52,133 nucleotides of DNA from Flavobacteriaceae bacterium UBA2765 (GTDB taxonomy: Bacteria > Bacteroidota > Bacteroidia > Flavobacteriales > Flavobacteriaceae), in contig DEIV01000080.1 of the NCBI GenBank assembly GCA_002352665.1, positions 36,142-88,274 on the forward strand, written 5' to 3'. Positions 51,880 through 52,133 of this stretch are shown here, piece by piece. The notes under the pieces are model-generated. The model made no database searches. It saw only the letters and a list, made by a program, of their open reading frames with translations, and was not told the origin of the DNA. Positions within the stretch are counted from its first letter, which is position 1, and each line of letters opens with the position of its first letter. A program made the translations under genes and the position numbers.

Positions 51880-51911
51880 CCCGCCCGAACGTACCGTTCG
51901 GTACGGGCGGG
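51880..51911. repeat. GC-rich palindrome inserted in or fused to the tRNA D arm
   Basis: The outer stem CCCGCCC (51880-51886) pairs with GGGCGGG (51905-51911). The inner stem GTACC (51891-51895) pairs with GGTAC (51900-51904). It is much richer in G and C than anything nearby. It adjoins TAGCCAACG, which on the minus strand reads like the D-loop text TTGGCTA. It may be a dispersed palindromic element. Confidence 0.7.
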
Positions 51912-51944
51912 TAGCCAACGAATATAACCATTAAATTTACAACA

Positions 51945-51972
51945 TAAAAAAACCACCCTACTAAGGATGGTT
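51945..51972 (-). terminator. Second terminator, minus strand
   Basis: AACCACCC (51951-51958) pairs with GGATGGTT (51965-51972), one G-U included. On the minus strand the stem is followed by a T run (51945-51950 region). It stands directly after the 17-bp tRNA 3' repeat at 51976, copying the tRNA-terminator layout. Confidence 0.65.
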
Positions 51973-51975
51973 GGG

Positions 51976-51992
51976 GTGGAGAATATCGGAGT
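51976..51992 (-). repeat. 17-bp copy of the tRNA-Ala 3' end
   Basis: GTGGAGAATATCGGAGT is identical to 51827-51843, 149 bases away, and covers the acceptor strand and half the T arm. Beyond it the match ends abruptly. Such exact copies of a tRNA 3' end are typical of attachment-site cores left by integrating elements, or of a collapsed tandem tRNA pair. The remaining bases to 52133 show no gene. Confidence 0.6.
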
Positions 51993-52133
51993 AACTGCGT
52001 TGATCCTCAAACGTACACTTCTGCAAATAGAAAATCACAATATGCTTTGCAGGTTGCTTTTTCCTGTGTTCGACATAAATTTCTCCCCAAAAAGGTAAGA
52101 TTCTGTAAGTAAGCTATTTAATTATAAAAAAGT

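Noticed and set aside
51759..52010. 83-codon frame on the minus strand at the right edge
   Set aside because: It runs through the tRNA fragment, palindrome and both terminators, so the frame is accidental.

Overview
The window is AT-rich bacterial chromosome from a member of the Bacteroidetes, most likely class Flavobacteriia. Four things support this: repeated matches to the Bacteroidetes -7 promoter box TAnnTTTG; signal peptides that end just before Gln; family content typical of the group (GLPGLI proteins, CarboxypepD_reg/beta-barrel proteins, TSP3-OmpA, DUF6428, DUF2490, DUF4369-TlpA); and a mevalonate route to isoprenoids. It reads as ordinary chromosome carrying two accessory blocks, an arsenic-resistance island and a large cytochrome operon. 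No transposase, integrase or CRISPR array was seen.

Region 1-4.6 kb (+): a small cassette made of a structured leader, a short exported protein with an internal duplication and a Cys-rich tail, a GLPGLI protein and a TonB-receptor-like outer-membrane barrel. It lies between a 63-base arsC 5' fragment at the window edge and the complete arsC. Region 4.6-8.8 kb (-): a seven-gene arsenic operon read as arsR, a thioredoxin, arsP, arsN-like GNAT, DUF6428, acr3 and arsC, from a promoter overlapping a probable ArsR operator. It diverges from an alkB-like gene. Several of its proteins end in Cys-Cys tails.

Region 9.5-21.4 kb: mainly housekeeping genes. These are mevalonate-pathway genes (mvaD, mevalonate kinase) with a UbiA prenyltransferase, two pseudouridine synthases, an aldo/keto reductase, two small membrane or lipoprotein genes, a PadR/HAAS pair and a TlpA-like lipoprotein. 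There is a frameshifted small basic gene at 19070 and a repeat-like gene-free stretch at 15.3-16.0 kb. A tRNA-Phe with its own promoter and terminator follows at 21.6 kb.

Region 21.7-32.4 kb (+): envelope and housekeeping genes (coaX, an outer-membrane protein, a TPR-like protein plus a tandem copy interrupted by one stop codon, lptC, a small membrane protein, a CorC-like CBS protein, a PpiD-like foldase, an OmpA/TSP3 protein). Region 32.5-40.5 kb (+): AddB-like nuclease, alpha/beta hydrolase, SLC13 transporter, ATP-dependent PEP carboxykinase and a DUF2490 protein.

Region 40.5-51.5 kb: the most striking part. A fused ResB-CcsA cytochrome c assembly protein (+) converges on a tightly overlapping six-gene operon (-). 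The operon encodes a membrane b-type cytochrome, a ferredoxin/FAD/NAD(P) oxidoreductase, two multihaem c-type cytochromes with 23 and 19 CxxCH motifs, an outer-membrane beta-barrel and an OB-fold lipoprotein. The layout is that of a trans-envelope electron conduit, from the inner-membrane redox module through periplasmic wires to an outer-membrane barrel. The right edge holds a broken tRNA-Ala, a GC-rich palindrome, two terminators and a 17-bp repeat of the tRNA 3' end, which may be the scar of an integration or rearrangement.
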